Source: Ramlibacter tataouinensis (GTDB lineage Bacteria; Pseudomonadota; Gammaproteobacteria; Burkholderiales; Burkholderiaceae_C). From it: a stretch of 64,000 nucleotides of DNA. This document shows positions 10,421 through 21,965 of the stretch, piece after piece. Each line of letters opens with the position of its first letter. The stretch's first letter is position 1. The position numbers were made by a program, and so were the translations under genes. The stretch spans positions 620,001-684,000 of the forward strand of contig NZ_CP010951.1 in NCBI RefSeq assembly GCF_001580455.1, in the 5' to 3' direction. Under the pieces are notes generated by a model. The model was not told the DNA's origin. It was given only the letters and a program-made list of their open reading frames with translations, and made no database searches.

Positions 10421-10448
10421 TTTAGGGCAAGCGCGGCCGCCGTATAAT
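10421..10448 (+). promoter_or_regulatory. Sigma-70 promoter of rpsT
   Basis: A perfect -10 hexamer TATAAT lies at 10443-10448, about 46 bases before the rpsT start. The best -35 is weak (TTTAGG at 10421-10426, 16-base spacer). A strong -10 fits a ribosomal protein gene. Confidence 0.65.
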
Positions 10449-10493
10449 CATGGGCTTTGCTGGCATCATCCTCAGACACAAGGAAACACATTC

Positions 10494-10796
10494 ATGGCAT
10501 CAGCCAAACCCAAGAAAAAGAACCCGCGCCTCGCGTCGGGCCGTAAGCGCGCGCGCCAGGACGTCAAGCTCAATGCAGCCAACACGTCCCTGCGCTCCAA
10601 GTACCGCACCGCGGTGAAGAACGTCGAGAAGGCCGCCGCCGCCGGCGACAAGGTCAAGGCCACCGAAGCCTTTGCCAAGGCCCAGAGCATCCTCGACACC
10701 GTGGCCGACAAGCAAATCTTCCACAAGAACAAGGCCGCTCGCGACAAGAGCCGCCTGGCCGCCAAGGTGAAAGCCCTGGCCCTCGCCGCCGCCTGA
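10494..10796 (+). CDS. rpsT: 30S ribosomal protein S20
   Basis: A 100-residue, lysine- and alanine-rich protein that binds 16S rRNA in the bottom of the small subunit. The N-terminus (ASAKPKKKNPRLASGRKR) and RSKYRTAVKNVEKA are typical of S20. AAGGAAA lies upstream of the ATG. It is monocistronic, with its own promoter and a strong terminator. The C-terminus is alanine-rich and slightly longer than in enteric bacteria, as in other Burkholderiales. Confidence 0.96.
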   Translation: MASAKPKKKNPRLASGRKRARQDVKLNAANTSLRSKYRTAVKNVEKAAAAGDKVKATEAFAKAQSILDTVADKQIFHKNKAARDKSRLAAKVKALALAAA

Positions 10797-10861
10797 GGCT
10801 CAAAAACAGGTCAGCCCGCTCTCACGAGCGCCGTTTGAAACGGGTGCGCTGCCAGCAAAGA

Positions 10862-10895
10862 AGCAAAAAGCCGTCGCAAGACGGCTTTTTTGCTT
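10862..10895 (+). terminator. Rho-independent terminator of rpsT
   Basis: AAAAAGCCGTC, loop GCAA, GACGGCTTTTTT: a GC-rich stem closed by a GNRA-type loop and followed by six T residues. AGC/GCT flanks extend the stem. Confidence 0.92.
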
Positions 10896-10936
10896 ATGGC
10901 GGGACTTGCGGCGGGGGAGCTAGAACCCCCCGGGGG

Positions 10937-11479
10937 TCATTGCGCCTTCGGATATCCCACGTAGTAGACGCCGATCACACCTCCGCTGGCGTCCTGGATA
11001 GGCTCATACCCAGTGACGTAAGGCTTGCCGAGGATTTCAGCATCACCGTAGTAGGCGCCGCCACCGCGGATTGCAGCCATGGCCTTGCCCTTGGGATCGA
11101 GGACCGTGCCGATCGCCCTTGATCCGTCGTCTTTTTGGACATTCGTCGTCACGCGCACGAAATCATCGCCGCTCTTGACGAACAGTGTTGCCGTACCGCC
11201 GTGCTCTTTCTTGACTTCATCAACGACGGCAAAATTGTTGTTCATCTTGGTCGCGCCAAAGTACAGCGCTGGCGCAGTTTTTCCTGCAACAGCATCTTCT
11301 CCCTTGATTCCGGGTGCGCCCAACTTCGCTGTCTTCGCCTTCAATGACGCCATGGCTTGCTTCACGTTCTCCGGTGATTGCGCATAGCTCACGGCTGGAG
11401 CGAAGACTGGCAAGGCGAGCGCAAACATCACAGGGGCGACCCAACGCCCGATAGCACCAGCGGAACTCAGCTTTCCCAT
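10937..11479 (-). CDS. Secreted stand-alone Cache-type sensor domain protein
   Basis: A 180-residue protein with a signal peptide (about 1-34, cleaved near VSYA-QSPE). The rest matches a single Cache domain, with YFGATKMNNNFAVVD, the strand ATLFVKSGDDFVRVTTNV and the tail GYEPIQDASGGVIGVYYVGYP. Cache domains normally form the extracellular part of chemoreceptors and histidine kinases. Here no transmembrane helix or output domain follows. It may be a soluble periplasmic ligand binder that presents small molecules to a receptor; this is inference. AGGGG before the ATG supports the start. No partner gene is next to it. Confidence 0.7.
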   Translation of the reverse strand: MGKLSSAGAIGRWVAPVMFALALPVFAPAVSYAQSPENVKQAMASLKAKTAKLGAPGIKGEDAVAGKTAPALYFGATKMNNNFAVVDEVKKEHGGTATLFVKSGDDFVRVTTNVQKDDGSRAIGTVLDPKGKAMAAIRGGGAYYGDAEILGKPYVTGYEPIQDASGGVIGVYYVGYPKAQ

Positions 11480-11863
11480 AGTGTTCCCCTTTGGTCAGCG
11501 TCGCCGGCAAGGCGAGGCGGCGACTTCCCCGGGACCGCGCGGACTGCACTTTCGTGCGTCTGGCGCGGCGATGGCGATGTGAATCGGGTCGGCTGGCTGA
11601 ATCGGCCACCGGGCTGCCCAGCAGGTGCTCAGCCGGACTTTGATCTGAAAGGGCAAGGAACTGGCTGGCGGAACGCCCAGCATGGCGGCAAGGGCTGCCA
11701 AGGACTGATCGCGCATGGCGATGCTCGTTTCGGGCTATATCCCGCGGGGAAAGCGGCTGCACAGCTTGCAGCGGCGACGGTGTTGTGATTGCCCGGCACT
11801 CAGGATAGATGGCCTTGAGCCGGTTTCAAGCGCAGCCGGAAAGTCCAGCTCGCGCCGGCCCGG
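11480..11863. other. Intergenic stretch without a recognisable gene
   Basis: This stretch of about 385 bases lies upstream of the Cache gene and downstream of DUF3579. Short open frames exist on both strands (for example 11495-11716 minus, 73 codons), but none has a ribosome site or family-like sequence. I see no terminator with a T tract and no RNA gene. It should contain the Cache gene promoter, which I could not place. Confidence 0.5.
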
Positions 11864-12187
11864 TTAAGGATTTTTCTGGCCCGGCTCGGGCAGCAGGCAG
11901 GCTTCGCCGGTCTCGAGGTTGTTGTCCTTGGCGAAATTCAGCACGAAGTCCCAGGCCATGGGCTCGGCCTCGCGCAGGGCGCTGTTGACGACCACGCACT
12001 TGACGCCGTTGATGACCGTGGGGATGCACCAGGGCGAGTAGCTCAGGTGGCTGCCCTTTTGCGCGCCACCGGGGCGGAAGGGACTCATGACGCCGGCAAG
12101 GCGCTCGGCCCAGTCGCTGGGACGGAAGGTCCTGCCGTCACGGGTGATGCCCTGGATGAAGACTTCTTTGGCGCTGCTCGAAACCAT
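11864..12187 (-). CDS. DUF3579 domain-containing protein
   Basis: A 107-residue protein of the uncharacterised DUF3579 family of betaproteobacteria. Conserved stretches are EVFIQGITRDGRTFRPSDWAE, NGVKCVVVN and EPMAWDFVLNFAKDN. There is no signal peptide or membrane segment. It is divergent from argD-argF, a neighbourhood often seen in Burkholderiales. The chosen ATG lacks a clear Shine-Dalgarno. Its predicted promoter contains the TCTTATATAAGA palindrome between -35 and -10, so it is probably repressed by a GntR-type regulator. The function is unknown. Confidence 0.82.
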   Translation of the reverse strand: MVSSSAKEVFIQGITRDGRTFRPSDWAERLAGVMSPFRPGGAQKGSHLSYSPWCIPTVINGVKCVVVNSALREAEPMAWDFVLNFAKDNNLETGEACLLPEPGQKNP

Positions 12188-12245
12188 TGTGAAGGTCGGA
12201 TTGCATCGCGCTCCAATGGGGGATCGCCCCTGCAGCACGACAAGT

Positions 12246-12274
12246 ATTGTATCTTATATAAGACTTCCTTTCAG
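12246..12274 (-). promoter_or_regulatory. Predicted sigma-70 promoter of the DUF3579 gene
   Basis: Read on the minus strand: -35 CTGAAA (12274-12269), 17-base spacer, -10 TACAAT (12251-12246). The spacer contains the 12-bp palindrome, the usual place for a repressor to block polymerase. Confidence 0.55.
12252..12263. promoter_or_regulatory. Palindromic operator TCTTATATAAGA, copy 1
   Basis: A perfect 12-bp palindrome, AT-rich in a GC-rich genome. It is identical to the one between mdh and the GntR gene (33146-33157). Both copies sit in a promoter spacer. It is probably bound by the GntR-family regulator encoded at 33186-33959. Confidence 0.65.
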
Positions 12275-12332
12275 TTGGCTTGCAGCCCCGCGGCGCGGTT
12301 GGGCGCTCATCGCTGTGATGCGCAATCCTCAA

Positions 12333-12361
12333 CTTTCACCGGCAGTCGGTATGCCTAGAAT
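12333..12361 (+). promoter_or_regulatory. Predicted sigma-70 promoter of argD-argF
   Basis: CTTTCA (12333-12338), 17-base spacer, TAGAAT (12356-12361). Transcription would begin near 12368, just before the leader hairpin. This is a sequence match only. Confidence 0.5.
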
Positions 12362-12371
12362 TGGGCCTCAA

Positions 12372-12401
12372 CGGCTCACTGCGTTGAGCCGCTTTTCTTT
12401 T
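12372..12401 (+). terminator. Terminator-like hairpin in the argD leader
   Basis: CGGCTCA (12372-12378), 6-base loop, TGAGCCG (12385-12391), then CTTTTCTTTTT. This has the form of an intrinsic terminator but lies between the predicted promoter and the argD ribosome site (GGAG at 12403). It may act as an attenuator or a 5' stabilising hairpin. Confidence 0.55.
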
Positions 12402-12415
12402 TCGGAGCACATGAA

Positions 12416-13605
12416 ATGGCATCGATCGAGGCTGCATCGCCCCACACCATGAACACCTACGGCCGGCTGCCGATCGCGTTGTCGCACGGCCAGGGCGTTC
12501 GCCTGTGGGACGTGAACGGCCGCGAGTACCTGGACGCGCTGGCCGGCATCGCCGTCAACACCCTGGGCCACAACCACCCCAAGCTGGTGCCGGCGCTGCA
12601 GGACCAGGTGGCCAAGTTGATCCACACCTCCAACTACTACCACGTGCCCAACCAGGAGAAGCTCGCCGCCAAGCTGGTGGAGCTGTCCGGCATGAGCAAT
12701 GTGTTCTTCTGCTCCACCGGGCTGGAGGCCAACGAGGCCGCACTCAAGCTCGCGCGCAAGTACGGGCACGACAAGGGCATCGAGCGGCCCGAAATCGTGG
12801 TCTACGAGAAGGCCTTCCACGGGCGCAGCATCGCCACCCTGTCGGCCACCGGCAACGAGAAGGTGCAGAAGGGATTCGGCCCGCTGGTGGAGGGCTTCAT
12901 CCGCGTGCCGCTGAACGACATCGGGGCCCTGAAGGCGAAGACCGAAGGCAACCGGAATGTCGTCGCCGTGTTCTTCGAGACCATCCAGGGTGAAGGAGGG
13001 GTCAACCCGATGCGGGCCGAGTACCTGCGCCAGGTGCGCCAGCTGTGCGACGAGCGCGGCTGGCTGCTGATGATCGACGAGGTGCAGTGCGGCATGGGCC
13101 GCACCGGCAAATGGTTCGCGCACCAGTGGGCCGGCATCGTGCCGGACGTGATGCCGCTGGCCAAGGGCCTGGGCTCGGGCGTGCCGATCGGCGCGGTGGT
13201 GGCCGGCCCGCGGGCGGCCGGCATCTTCCAGCCGGGCAACCACGGCACCACCTTCGGCGGCAACCCGCTGGCGACGCGGGCGGGCGTCGAGACCATCCGC
13301 ATCGTGGAAGAAGACGGCCTGCTGGAAAACGCCGAGCGCGTGGGCGGCCGCCTGATGGCTGCGCTCAGGCGCGAATTCGAGGGCCATGCGGGCGTGACCG
13401 AGATCCGCGGCCAGGGCCTGATGATCGGCATCGAACTGGCCAAGCCCTGCGGCGTGCTCACGCAGAAGGCGGCGGACAATGGGCTCCTGATCAGCGTGAC
13501 CGCCGACAACGTGATCCGGCTGGTGCCGGCGCTGATCCTGACCGAGGCCGAAGCCGACGAAATCGTGGCGCGGCTGGTGCCCGTGGTGAAGGACTTCCTG
13601 GGCGG

Positions 13606-13609
<4 letters not shown>
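12416..13609 (+). CDS. argD: Acetylornithine aminotransferase
   Basis: A 397-residue class III PLP aminotransferase that converts N-acetylglutamate semialdehyde to N-acetylornithine in arginine synthesis. It may also act on succinyl-diaminopimelate in lysine synthesis. It has STGLEANEAALKLAR, the cofactor-binding region LLMIDEVQCGMGRTGKW and the Schiff-base lysine K250 in AKGLGSGVPIGA. GGAG precedes the ATG. Coupling to argF by ATGA supports the arginine role over other class III substrates. Confidence 0.93.
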
Positions 13610-14529
<920 letters not shown>

Positions 14530-14541
14530 GTCTGGGCACGA

Positions 14542-14862
14542 ATGGCTGACCCCTGCCTGGCCTGCGGCGCCTGCTGCGCCAGCTTCCGCGTCGATTTCGC
14601 CGTGGAAGAGCTCGCCTGCAACGGCGGCCAGGTGCCCGACGGACTGGCGGTTGAAGTCACCGCGTTCACCAGCCGCATGCGCGGCACCGACCATGCACGG
14701 CCGCGCTGCGCGGCGCTGACGGGGCAGCTCGGCCAGCGCGTGGCCTGCGGCATCTACGAGTGGCGGCCATCGCCCTGCCGCGAGTTCCAGGCCGGCAGCA
14801 ACGCCTGCGATTCCGCGCGGGCGCGCCATGGGCTGGCACCCCTGTCCGACTCGATGCTTTAG
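14542..14862 (+). CDS. YkgJ family cysteine-cluster protein
   Basis: A 106-residue protein with the cysteine pattern of the YkgJ/UPF0153 family: CLACGACC near the N-terminus (residues 5-12), further cysteines at about 56 and 74, and CREF near the C-terminus. The family is presumed to bind zinc or an Fe-S cluster; no reaction is established. It starts 12 bases after argF and may be co-transcribed with it. Confidence 0.8.
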   Translation: MADPCLACGACCASFRVDFAVEELACNGGQVPDGLAVEVTAFTSRMRGTDHARPRCAALTGQLGQRVACGIYEWRPSPCREFQAGSNACDSARARHGLAPLSDSML

Positions 14863-14935
14863 GCCTCAAGGATTTTTCGGCGCTGTTGGAATTAACCGAC
14901 ACCACGCCCTGAACCCGCGGCGCACACTTCGCCGC

Positions 14936-15562
14936 ATGAAGCGTCTCTGGGACATTTCCGCGCCGGTGTCTGCGCAGTCGCCGGTGTTTCCGGGCGACAC
15001 GCCGTACGCCCAGGAATGGTCGGCCAGCCTGGGGCCCGGCTGCCCGGTCAACGTGAGCCGGCTCACGCTCTCGCCGCACGTCGGCTCGCATGCCGATGCG
15101 CCGCTGCACTACGACCCGCAAGGCAGGCCGATCGGCGAGCTGGACCTCGATGCCTACATCGGCCCCTGCCGCGTGATCCATGCGATCGGCTGCGGGCCGC
15201 TCATCGAGTGGCGCCATCTCGAACACGCCCTCGCCGGCCTGCCGCCGCGGGTGTTGGTGCGCACCTACGCGCGCATGCCGGTGGATCGCTTCGACGAGCA
15301 GCTGGCCGGCTTCGCGCCGGACACCATCGAACGGCTCGCCGCGCGCGGCGTGACGCTGGTCGGCCTGGACACCGCCAGCATCGACCCGGCGCCCAGCAAG
15401 ACGCTGGACAGCCACCAGGTGATCCGCCGGCTCGGCCTGCGCGTGCTGGAGAACCTGGTGCTCGACGACGTGCCCGAGGGCGACTACGAACTGATCGCCC
15501 TGCCCCTGAAGCTGATGACGGCCGACGCCTCGCCGGTGCGCGCCGTGCTGCGTGAGTTTTGA
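14936..15562 (+). CDS. kynB: Kynurenine formamidase (arylformamidase)
   Basis: A 208-residue member of the bacterial metal-dependent cyclase/KynB family. It hydrolyses N-formylkynurenine to kynurenine and formate in the anthranilate branch of tryptophan degradation. The metal-binding motif is HVGSHADAP (H48, H52, D54). VDRFDEQLAGFAPDTIE and LVGLDTASIDPA are typical. The ATG at 14936 gives the usual RLWDISAPV start. It is the first gene of kynB-kynU-kynA. Confidence 0.93.
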   Translation: MKRLWDISAPVSAQSPVFPGDTPYAQEWSASLGPGCPVNVSRLTLSPHVGSHADAPLHYDPQGRPIGELDLDAYIGPCRVIHAIGCGPLIEWRHLEHALAGLPPRVLVRTYARMPVDRFDEQLAGFAPDTIERLAARGVTLVGLDTASIDPAPSKTLDSHQVIRRLGLRVLENLVLDDVPEGDYELIALPLKLMTADASPVRAVLREF

Positions 15563-15564
15563 CC

Positions 15565-16836
15565 ATGACCACCCTCGAAGACTGCCGCGCGCTCGACGGG
15601 CAAGACCCGCTGCGCGCCCTGCGCGAGCTGTTCACCATCCCGCCGGAGCTGATCTACCTGGACGGCAATTCGCTGGGCGTGATGCCCAAGGCCGCGCCGG
15701 AGCGCGTCGCGCGCGCCGTGACCGAGGAATGGGGTGTCGGGCTGATCCGCTCCTGGAACAGCGCCGGCTGGTACGAGATGCCGCAGCGTCTGGGCGACAA
15801 GGTCGCGGGGCTGATCGGCGCGCGGGCCGGCGAAGTAGTGGTGACCGACACGACCTCGATCAACCTGTACAAGGTGCTCAGCGCCGCCCTCAAGGTCGCC
15901 CGGCGGCACTCGACCGGGCGCAGCGTGGTGGTGAGCGAGCGCAGCAACTTCCCGACCGACCTGTACATCGCCCAGGCGCTGTGCAAGGAACAGGGCTGCG
16001 AACTGCACCTGGTGGAGGACGAAGACGTCGAAGCCGCGATGGCGGACGACGTCGCGGTCCTGATGCTCACGCAAGTGAACTACCGCACGGGTGCGCTGCA
16101 TGACATGCGCGCCGTCACGCAAGCGGCGCATGCGGCGGGCGTGCTGGTGGTCTGGGACCTCGCGCACAGCGCCGGCGCCGTGCCGGTGGACCTGCACCAG
16201 GCCGATGCCGACTTCGCGATCGGCTGCGGCTACAAGTACCTCAATGGCGGACCCGGCGCGCCGGCCTTCGTCTGGGTCCACTCGCGCCACCGTGACGAAT
16301 TCGAGCAGCCCCTGGCGGGCTGGTGGAGCCATGCCGCGCCCTTCGAGTTCACGCCCGACTACCGGCCCGCGGCGGGCATCGCGCGCTACCTGTGCGGAAC
16401 GCAGCCGGTGCTCAGCCTGGTGGCCCTGGAATGCGGGCTCGATACGATGCTGGCGGCCGAACCCCTGGGCGGCATGGCGGCGCTGCGGCGCAAGTCGCTG
16501 GCGCTCACCGACCTGTTCATCCGCCTGGTCGAGGAGCGCTGCGCCGGCCACGGCCTGGGCCTGGCCACGCCGCGCGACCATGGGCGGCGCGGCTCGCAAG
16601 TCTGCCTCACGCGCAGCGAGGGCGCTCACGCGATCGTGCAGGCGCTCATCGCGCGCGGCGTGATTGGCGACTTCCGCGCCGGCGACGCGCGCCAGCCCGA
16701 CATCCTGCGCTTCGGCTTCACACCCTTGTACATCGGCTTCGAGGACGTTTGGAACGCAGTCGAGCAGCTCAAGCAGGTGTTGGACAGCGGCGAATGGCAG
16801 CGGCCCGAGTTCCACCAGAAACAGGCGGTGACCTGA
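15565..16836 (+). CDS. kynU: Kynureninase
   Basis: A 423-residue PLP enzyme cleaving kynurenine to anthranilate and alanine. It has YLDGNSLG near the N-terminus, WDLAHSAGAVPVDL as the cofactor aspartate region, and the Schiff-base lysine K224 in GCGYKYLNGGPGAPAF. A TTG at 15559 would overlap the kynB stop, but the ATG two codons later is preferred. Confidence 0.95.
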   Translation: MTTLEDCRALDGQDPLRALRELFTIPPELIYLDGNSLGVMPKAAPERVARAVTEEWGVGLIRSWNSAGWYEMPQRLGDKVAGLIGARAGEVVVTDTTSINLYKVLSAALKVARRHSTGRSVVVSERSNFPTDLYIAQALCKEQGCELHLVEDEDVEAAMADDVAVLMLTQVNYRTGALHDMRAVTQAAHAAGVLVVWDLAHSAGAVPVDLHQADADFAIGCGYKYLNGGPGAPAFVWVHSRHRDEFEQPLAGWWSHAAPFEFTPDYRPAAGIARYLCGTQPVLSLVALECGLDTMLAAEPLGGMAALRRKSLALTDLFIRLVEERCAGHGLGLATPRDHGRRGSQVCLTRSEGAHAIVQALIARGVIGDFRAGDARQPDILRFGFTPLYIGFEDVWNAVEQLKQVLDSGEWQRPEFHQKQAVT

Positions 16837-16837
16837 G

Positions 16838-17686
16838 ATGACTTCCAATTCGCGTCCCGAAGACATCGTGCGCCGGGAGGGCGCGCAGCTGGACTTCAGC
16901 CGCTCCATGAGCTACGGCGACTACCTGCAGCTGGACAAGATCCTGAACGCGCAGCAGCCGCTCTCGCCCGACCACAACGAGATGCTGTTCATCATCCAGC
17001 ACCAGACCAGCGAGCTGTGGATGAAGCTGATGCTGCACGAGCTGCGCGCGGCGATTTCCGCGGTGGCGCGCGACGAGCTGGGCAGCGCCTTCAAGATGCT
17101 GGCGCGGGTGTCGCGCATCATGGAGCAGCTGGTGCACGCCTGGGACGTGCTGGCCACCATGACGCCGCCCGAGTACAGCGCGATCCGCCCCTACCTCGGC
17201 GCCTCCAGCGGCTTCCAGAGCGCGCAGTACCGCTGCATCGAGTTCGCGCTGGGCAACAAGAATCCCGAGATGCTCAAGCCGCATGCCCACCGGCCCGACC
17301 TGCTGGCGCAGGTGCAGTCGGCCTACGAATCGCCCTCGCTGTACGACGAAGCGCTGCGCCTGCTGGCGGCGCGCGGCTTTCCAGTGCCGGCCTCGCACAC
17401 CGAGCGCGACTGGACACGGCCCTACGAAGAGAACGCGCAGGTCGAGCAGGTCTGGCTGTCGGTCTACCGCGCCCCGCAGCAGCACTGGGACCTGTACCAG
17501 CTGGGCGAGGAACTCACCGACCTGGAGGACGCCTTCCGGCTCTGGCGCTTCCGGCACGTCACCACGGTGGAGCGCGTGATCGGCTTCAAGCGCGGCACCG
17601 GCGGCACGGGTGGCGTGAGCTATCTGCGCAAGATGCTGGATGTGGTGTTGTTTCCGGAAATCTGGAAACTGCGGACGGATCTCTAG
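16838..17686 (+). CDS. kynA: Tryptophan 2,3-dioxygenase
   Basis: A 282-residue heme dioxygenase, the first enzyme of tryptophan degradation, giving N-formylkynurenine. It has the conserved MSYGDYLQLDKIL and HQTSELWMKL segments near the N-terminus. The proximal-histidine region RFRHVTTVERVIGFKRGTGG and the GTGGTGG loop lie near the C-terminus. It starts one base after the kynU stop and is last in the operon. No Lrp/MarR-type kyn regulator gene is next to it. Confidence 0.95.
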   Translation: MTSNSRPEDIVRREGAQLDFSRSMSYGDYLQLDKILNAQQPLSPDHNEMLFIIQHQTSELWMKLMLHELRAAISAVARDELGSAFKMLARVSRIMEQLVHAWDVLATMTPPEYSAIRPYLGASSGFQSAQYRCIEFALGNKNPEMLKPHAHRPDLLAQVQSAYESPSLYDEALRLLAARGFPVPASHTERDWTRPYEENAQVEQVWLSVYRAPQQHWDLYQLGEELTDLEDAFRLWRFRHVTTVERVIGFKRGTGGTGGVSYLRKMLDVVLFPEIWKLRTDL

Positions 17687-17698
17687 CGAGCGACCGTC

Positions 17699-17790
17699 CG
17701 CCCCCGCCCCCCTCCGGGGGAGGGCTGGGGTGGGGGCGTTACTTGCCGCCAAGCGCCCCCATCCCTGCCTTCCCCCGAAGGGGAAGGAGA
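17699..17790. repeat. GC-rich intergenic palindromic repeat element
   Basis: Two hairpins lie between the converging kynA and monooxygenase genes: CCCTCC/GGAGGG (17710-17724) and CCTTCCCC/GGGGAAGG (17768-17787). The first is followed by GCTGGGGTGGGGGC. A related copy lies at 27791-27820. Such elements are common between convergent proteobacterial genes and may act as terminators. Confidence 0.6.
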
Positions 17791-17798
17791 AATACAGG

Positions 17799-18971
17799 CT
17801 ACCGCCCGTACAGCCACGGCTGGTCGAGCAGGCGCTCGCCAAGCAGCCGAAGGGACAGGTCGCGGCCCCATTGCACGAGGCCGCCGGCATGGAAGATGAA
17901 GGCGTTGCGGCGGGCGTGCGCCTGCACGCGGGCACAGCGCTTCCAGCGGCTGTCGGCGTAGCGCTGCAAGGCGGCGGGGATGGCGCGGGCATCGCCGCCT
18001 TGCAACTGGCCGCCCAGTTCCGCCGCATCCTCGATCGCCATGCCCGCGCCCTGGGCCAGGTAGGGCAGCATCGGATGGGCGGCGTCGCCCAGCAGCGCGA
18101 TGCGGCCGCGCGCCATCTCGCGCGCGGAGGCGACGGGGTCGCGGTCGTGCAGGGCCCACAGCCGCCATCCGGGCAAGGCTTCGATCAGGGCCTGCAGTAC
18201 GGCGTCCACCGGGCCCATGGCCTGGCGCAGGTCGGCCGCGGTGCCGCGCTGGTCCCAGTCCTGCGGCAGTGCGCCGCGAAGGGAGGACTCGACGATCGCC
18301 ACCACGTTCAGGAACTCCCCGCCACGCACCGGATAGCACACGACATGCATGCGCGGTCCCAGCCACACGGTCACGTCGGCCGTGCGCAGTTGCTGCGGCA
18401 GTGAAGCCAGGGGCGCCAGCGCGCGATACGCGAGGTGGCCGGTGGCGCGCGCCGCCGCATCGCCCGCCACCTGCGCGCGCAGGCGGCTCCACACGCCGTC
18501 GGCGGCGACCAGGGCGTCGGCACTGAGCTCGCGCCCGCCCGCGAGCGCGGCGATGCTTTCGCCGCGGTCTTCGGCGCGCGACACCCGCGCATTCAGCTCC
18601 AGGCCCACCTCCGCCTGCTGCGCCGCGCGCAGCAGCAGGTCCTGCAGGTCGGCGCGATGGATCGTGAGGTAGGGCGAGCCGTAGCGCCGCAGGAACTCGT
18701 CGCCGAGCGCCATGCTCGCCACCTCCTCGCCGCTGGCGGCGCTGCGCACGCGCAACTGCGCGGGGGCGGCCGCGACACGCAGCGTGTCGCGCTCCAGTCC
18801 CCAGCGCCACAGCAGCCGCGTGGCATTGGGACCGAGCTGGATGCCCGCGCCCACCTCGCTGAAGGCCGCAGCCTGCTCGAGCACGCGCACCCGGCACTGG
18901 GCGCGAGCGCAGGCCAGGGCGGCGGCGAGTCCGCCGATGCCGCCGCCCGCGATCAGGATCTCAGCTGCCAT
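17799..18971 (-). CDS. FAD-dependent aromatic monooxygenase
   Basis: A 390-residue class A flavoprotein hydroxylase. It has the N-terminal dinucleotide motif GGGIGG (about 9-14), the middle DG motif in VAADGVWSRLR and the C-terminal FAD motif GDAAHPMLPYLAQGAGMAIEDA. Close relatives include salicylate- and 3-hydroxybenzoate-hydroxylase types. It converges on kynBUA, so a role on an aromatic product of that path is possible but unproved. ATG at 18971 is chosen over an upstream GTG. Confidence 0.8.
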   Translation of the reverse strand: MAAEILIAGGGIGGLAAALACARAQCRVRVLEQAAAFSEVGAGIQLGPNATRLLWRWGLERDTLRVAAAPAQLRVRSAASGEEVASMALGDEFLRRYGSPYLTIHRADLQDLLLRAAQQAEVGLELNARVSRAEDRGESIAALAGGRELSADALVAADGVWSRLRAQVAGDAAARATGHLAYRALAPLASLPQQLRTADVTVWLGPRMHVVCYPVRGGEFLNVVAIVESSLRGALPQDWDQRGTAADLRQAMGPVDAVLQALIEALPGWRLWALHDRDPVASAREMARGRIALLGDAAHPMLPYLAQGAGMAIEDAAELGGQLQGGDARAIPAALQRYADSRWKRCARVQAHARRNAFIFHAGGLVQWGRDLSLRLLGERLLDQPWLYGR

Positions 18972-19007
18972 GGGCACGGATTGTGCCCCTGACGCGCTTC
19001 CCCGAGA

Positions 19008-21878
<2,871 letters not shown>

Positions 21879-21965
21879 CTCGACCTCGAAAGGGGTGGAA
21901 TGGGTCCGGCGGTCATTGTGCCGCCGGGCGCCCGCCCTTGGGGAGGCCCGGGAAACGCCCCCGCC

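Noticed and set aside
10913..10936. CCCCCCGGGGG-type stretch after the rpsT terminator
   Set aside because: It is a simple GC-rich inverted stretch beside the Cache stop codon, too short and without a T tract to call a terminator.
11495..11716. Short minus-strand frame upstream of the Cache gene
   Set aside because: It has no ribosome site, signal or recognisable domain, and codon use is not convincing.
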